DNA from: an uncultured Alphaproteobacteria bacterium
Lineage (GTDB): Bacteria > Pseudomonadota > Alphaproteobacteria > CAAHEQ01 > UBA3637
Assembly (NCBI GenBank): GCA_934203105.1
Contig: CAKPYQ010000016.1
Coordinates: 1 to 24,216, forward strand
Reading direction: 5' to 3'
Length of the DNA stretch: 24,216 nucleotides
Shown: piece after piece, positions 21,455-24,216 of the stretch
How positions within the stretch are numbered: position 1 is the first letter of the stretch
Layout: each line of letters opens with the position of its first letter
The notes under the pieces: generated by a model
What the model saw: only the letters and a program-made list of their open reading frames with translations
The model's database searches: none
Told to the model about the DNA's origin: nothing
Made by a program: the position numbers and the translations under genes

Positions 21455-24216
21455 ATGAATAAAAATCAATTACTAAACATCAAAAGAATGATTTTTGAGT
21501 TGGGGCGTGGGGGCAGCAAAAATCATTTTTTTGATCGGGTGAATGATGTGCGGAAAGTTGACAGTTTCTTCGCGTGCGCTCAGAATAATGCGGGCGCCCA
21601 AACCGGTCGCAGTATGCTTGAATTGGTGTGTGTTTTAGGTATTGCAGGTGTATTATCATTAACATCTTTATATTTTTTTTCATCAATAAAAAGTAAAGTT
21701 GTTATAAACGAACTTTATGAAAAAGTTCAGCAAAAGGTAGTGAGTTTGAAAGGAATGGATTTAACACATGTTGCGCCAGAGACAGAAGTTGTTATTGATG
21801 GTTTTGACTCATCAAAAGACAACATTCGAATTATTCGGTTAGACGAAAATGACGCAAGCAATGCTGGTGCCGCTTATATTATACAGCTTTCAGATTTAAC
21901 CAAAGAAGAATGTATTGAGTTTTTGCATCGTCCACTGAATACCCCTTTTATTTTGACTGTGGGTGGTCGAGATTTTGATCCGGATAATCCAGATTACAGC
22001 GTTTGTGATGCATTTAACGAAAGCTTGAATAATATATTTATATTTTCGGCTTATGCAGGTAATGGAGTTACGATTGACATTCCTATGCCACCAGATGAAA
22101 AAAAGACAGATATTCCAAAAGAAGATTCTGAATGCCAAGATGGTGAAGAATACTATGTAGATTACAATACCAGAGTAGCCGGTTGTTGCAAAAATTATGG
22201 CGGTTTTTTTACAGCTTCCAATATAGGAAAAATCTCTGGATCCGATTTGGGTGTGTGTTGCGCCGAAGGAGAAGTTCCAAATGCTTATCAACCGATAAAT
22301 GGAACAGGTTTGAAATTCGGTTGTTGTCCCAAAGGTAGCCCAAATCACGCTCGTTTTACTTTAAAGCCGTGGTATGGAAAAAGACCCGAAAAAAGCCTTT
22401 GTTGTCCGGCATACCAACGTCCTTTTTACGACCGAATTACACAACAAACGGGTTGCTGCGATCATGATGCTGATGGAAATCCTGCAAGTGATAATGGCCC
22501 GATTATATCTATATCAGAATTGATAGGATTAGATTCCCCACAAAGCCAAGAGTTGAGCGGTTCTTATTATGCTAATTGTTGTGGCCCTGATGAAGTTTCA
22601 AAACGTATGGGAAGCGGTTATCATCGTTATTGTTGTCCAAAGGACAAACCGTGGAGTTCCTTTTTTGGAAGTTTGATTTTTGACGGTGTTGATGGTCCGG
22701 TTTTATCTCAGTATTATGCAACGGCTTGTTGTGCAAAATCCAGCAGCGGAAAATCGGCAGAATTGCCATATCAAAAAAATGTTTGGCTTGATGAAAATGG
22801 AAATGAGTTTAATCCACCTATTGTTTCAGAAGCTATGTGTTGCGCGAAAGATGCAGATATTATTCTTTCTTCAATAAAGAAAAAAAAGTTTTCAAAACCA
22901 AAAACAAATGAAAGTTCTGATGGGGCTTATGTATTAAATGGTTATATTGATGTTCAGGCGCTTAATCTTGATTATTCTTGTTGTGCTTTGGATGCTCCAA
23001 AAGGGACAAAAGCTCATTACAATTCAACTCTTGTTGATTTGGAAAAAAGTAATGAAAAAATGTCGGAAGATGCATATTTACTCATAAAGTCAAAAGACAA
23101 TAATATGTGTTGTCAAAATGATGACTCAAAAGCATTTTGGAATGGCAGTGAAATTAAGTGCTGTGAAGACCAAAATGGAGCCGGAGAAATCTTTTTGCCA
23201 CAAAAAGAAAAAAAACATTATGAGTGCTGTCTTTCCAGCAACGGAAAAAGCAAAAATCATGTTGTTGATGTTCAATCTGCAATTGCAAAAGTTGACGATA
23301 AAGCGTGTTGTCCGACTGAAGCAGAGAGCGCTTTTTGGAAAGGTGATGAAAAAACTGGAAAAGCCGAATGTTGCATAGGTGAAGTTTTCTTACCAAGCGT
23401 GTCTGATGGCTATAAATGTTGCTCATACTCTTATGATGAAACACAAAAAACATATTTAAAAGATAAAAAAGTTGTAAAGGTTAACACACCAAACGGAGTT
23501 TTAGAAATTTGTTGCCCTGTTAAAGATGGAAAAGAACCTATGGGATATTGGGACGGGAAATCTGCTCAATGTTGTTTGGGTGATGGTATTTATGAAATAG
23601 GGAACGGTGTTTACAGTTGTTGTCCTTATGAAGAAAAGGAAGAAAACGGGCAAAATATTTTGAAAAAAATAGCAGATGTTGTTCCGATTGTTGGCGGGCA
23701 AGAAGGCTTTACTCAATTATGTTGCGAAGTTTTAGATTTGGATAATGATGGTATCAGGGAAACATCTCAAACAGCATTTTGGACCGGCAGTGGGGCCGAA
23801 TGTTGTGCCGGAGAAGTCATTAAAGTTGGAGAAAATCAATACAGCTGTTGTAATGGAACAACGGGAACACAAAAAACACATGTTAAAGTTTCGGTTTCTG
23901 GTGCTCCAAACGGTGAAGAGGCTTGTTGTGAAATAGCCACTTACGGTGAAACTCCCACCGCTTTCTGGAATGGAAAAACAACAGGTTGTTGCAAAAATGG
24001 TTATGTTTCTATCACGAATTACGATTCCGCTGGAAACAACATCGGGACGACATGCTGTGAAACAAAGGAAGATCAGGTTAATTCATATGGTTATGATGTC
24101 GTTTCTGACTATACAGTCGGAGGAGCAATTAACGGAACGTGTTGTGGCGGGTATAAAGTTATGAATAGTGGGGAATACGGAACACCCGCCTCTGAAAAAA
24201 ATTATTTTAACTATAA
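21455..24216 (+). CDS. Large prepilin-type protein with vicinal Cys-Cys repeats, >920 aa (runs off the window)
   Basis: Read codon by codon, the frame from ATG 21455 (AAGGAG 6 nt upstream) has no stop to the window end, 920 codons. The leader (1-51) is MNKNQLLNIKRMIFELGRGG and onward, shared with the gene at 10562. A prepilin site TGRSMLELVCVLGIAGVLSL follows: cleavage after Gly51, Glu at mature position 5, hydrophobic helix to ~77. A segment of about 165 residues follows with few cysteines. From ~residue 244 to 895 there are 26 Cys-Cys pairs and almost no single cysteines. At least five units share AFWxG...CC.GE......YxCC (near 23130-24060), for example TAFWTGSGAECCAGEV. The region is AT-rich compared with its neighbours. 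It is predicted to be exported and surface exposed. The family of the Cys-Cys region is not recognised; disulphide-stabilised adhesin or metal binding are guesses. Confidence 0.88.
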   Translation, partial: MNKNQLLNIKRMIFELGRGGSKNHFFDRVNDVRKVDSFFACAQNNAGAQTGRSMLELVCVLGIAGVLSLTSLYFFSSIKSKVVINELYEKVQQKVVSLKGMDLTHVAPETEVVIDGFDSSKDNIRIIRLDENDASNAGAAYIIQLSDLTKEECIEFLHRPLNTPFILTVGGRDFDPDNPDYSVCDAFNESLNNIFIFSAYAGNGVTIDIPMPPDEKKTDIPKEDSECQDGEEYYVDYNTRVAGCCKNYGGFFTASNIGKISGSDLGVCCAEGEVPNAYQPINGTGLKFGCCPKGSPNHARFTLKPWYGKRPEKSLCCPAYQRPFYDRITQQTGCCDHDADGNPASDNGPIISISELIGLDSPQSQELSGSYYANCCGPDEVSKRMGSGYHRYCCPKDKPWSSFFGSLIFDGVDGPVLSQYYATACCAKSSSGKSAELPYQKNVWLDENGNEFNPPIVSEAMCCAKDADIILSSIKKKKFSKPKTNESSDGAYVLNGYIDVQALNLDYSCCALDAPKGTKAHYNSTLVDLEKSNEKMSEDAYLLIKSKDNNMCCQNDDSKAFWNGSEIKCCEDQNGAGEIFLPQKEKKHYECCLSSNGKSKNHVVDVQSAIAKVDDKACCPTEAESAFWKGDEKTGKAECCIGEVFLPSVSDGYKCCSYSYDETQKTYLKDKKVVKVNTPNGVLEICCPVKDGKEPMGYWDGKSAQCCLGDGIYEIGNGVYSCCPYEEKEENGQNILKKIADVVPIVGGQEGFTQLCCEVLDLDNDGIRETSQTAFWTGSGAECCAGEVIKVGENQYSCCNGTTGTQKTHVKVSVSGAPNGEEACCEIATYGETPTAFWNGKTTGCCKNGYVSITNYDSAGNNIGTTCCETKEDQVNSYGYDVVSDYTVGGAINGTCCGGYKVMNSGEYGTPASEKNYFNY
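21479..21535. repeat. AT-armed palindromic element at the start of the Cys-Cys repeat gene
   Basis: 19-bp arms at 21479-21497 and 21517-21535 with one mismatch. Read in frame as IKRMIFELGRGGSKNHFFD. A degenerate short repeat follows at 21563-21589, read as SFFACAQNN, matching FFAFAQND in the gene at 10562. Confidence 0.8.

Noticed and set aside
22572..23936. Short frames on both strands within the Cys-Cys repeat gene
   Set aside because: They overlap a continuous 920-codon frame with a ribosome binding site and a prepilin signal, and have no features of their own.

Overview
The window looks like a chromosomal segment of an anaerobic, fermentative, probably host-associated alphaproteobacterium. 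It resembles the uncultured gut Alphaproteobacteria whose genomes carry prepilin-like proteins with a GRSMLEMLGVLAIIGVLS-type leader. This placement is inference from the proteins: EF-Tu start, RlmB, VirD4-type coupling protein, [FeFe]-hydrogenase and prepilin leaders. No rRNA marker is present.

Layout. 1-870 (minus): the start of tuf preceded by tRNA-Gly(UCC) and tRNA-Tyr(GUA), the same gene order as tyrU-glyT-tufB of E. coli, with a 99-bp direct repeat that duplicates the 3' end of the tRNA-Gly gene. 1010-2358: rlmB converging with an unrecognised gene. 2514-6083: gap (a long, kinetoplastid-glycosome-like GAPDH) and pgk, with two small lipoprotein genes between them; the second has its ribosome binding site inside a perfect 14-bp inverted repeat. 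6133-6288: a remnant of a GNAT acetyltransferase. 6381-7880 (minus): a threonyl-tRNA synthetase without its editing domain, preceded by a consensus promoter, a 35-codon leader ORF ending in a run of threonine codons, and alternative hairpins. This is a likely threonine attenuator.

7947-10562 (minus) and 21455 to the window end (plus) hold two large secreted prepilin-type proteins that start identically. They are driven by the same inverted, duplicated promoter module with two AAACGATCGTTT palindromes whose starts lie 107 bp apart. Both genes carry palindromic repeats in frame at their 5' ends. The first has a C-terminal EGF-like Cys-rich region. The second is open to the window edge for 920 codons and carries 26 vicinal Cys-Cys pairs in a repeating pattern. 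The spacers around both genes are packed with GC-rich hairpin elements and a short ATTCTGAGCG...GAAGAATCT repeat.

Between them lie a two-gene operon of highly charged coiled-coil proteins (11146-13160, minus), an NADH-linked trimeric [FeFe]-hydrogenase operon (13325-17328), and a pentapeptide-repeat gene with a probable leaderless mRNA (17441-18475) next to a VirD4/TraG-type type IV secretion coupling ATPase (18483-20633). The metabolic genes suggest glycolysis with NADH disposal as H2. The surface and secretion genes suggest contact with a host or with other cells.
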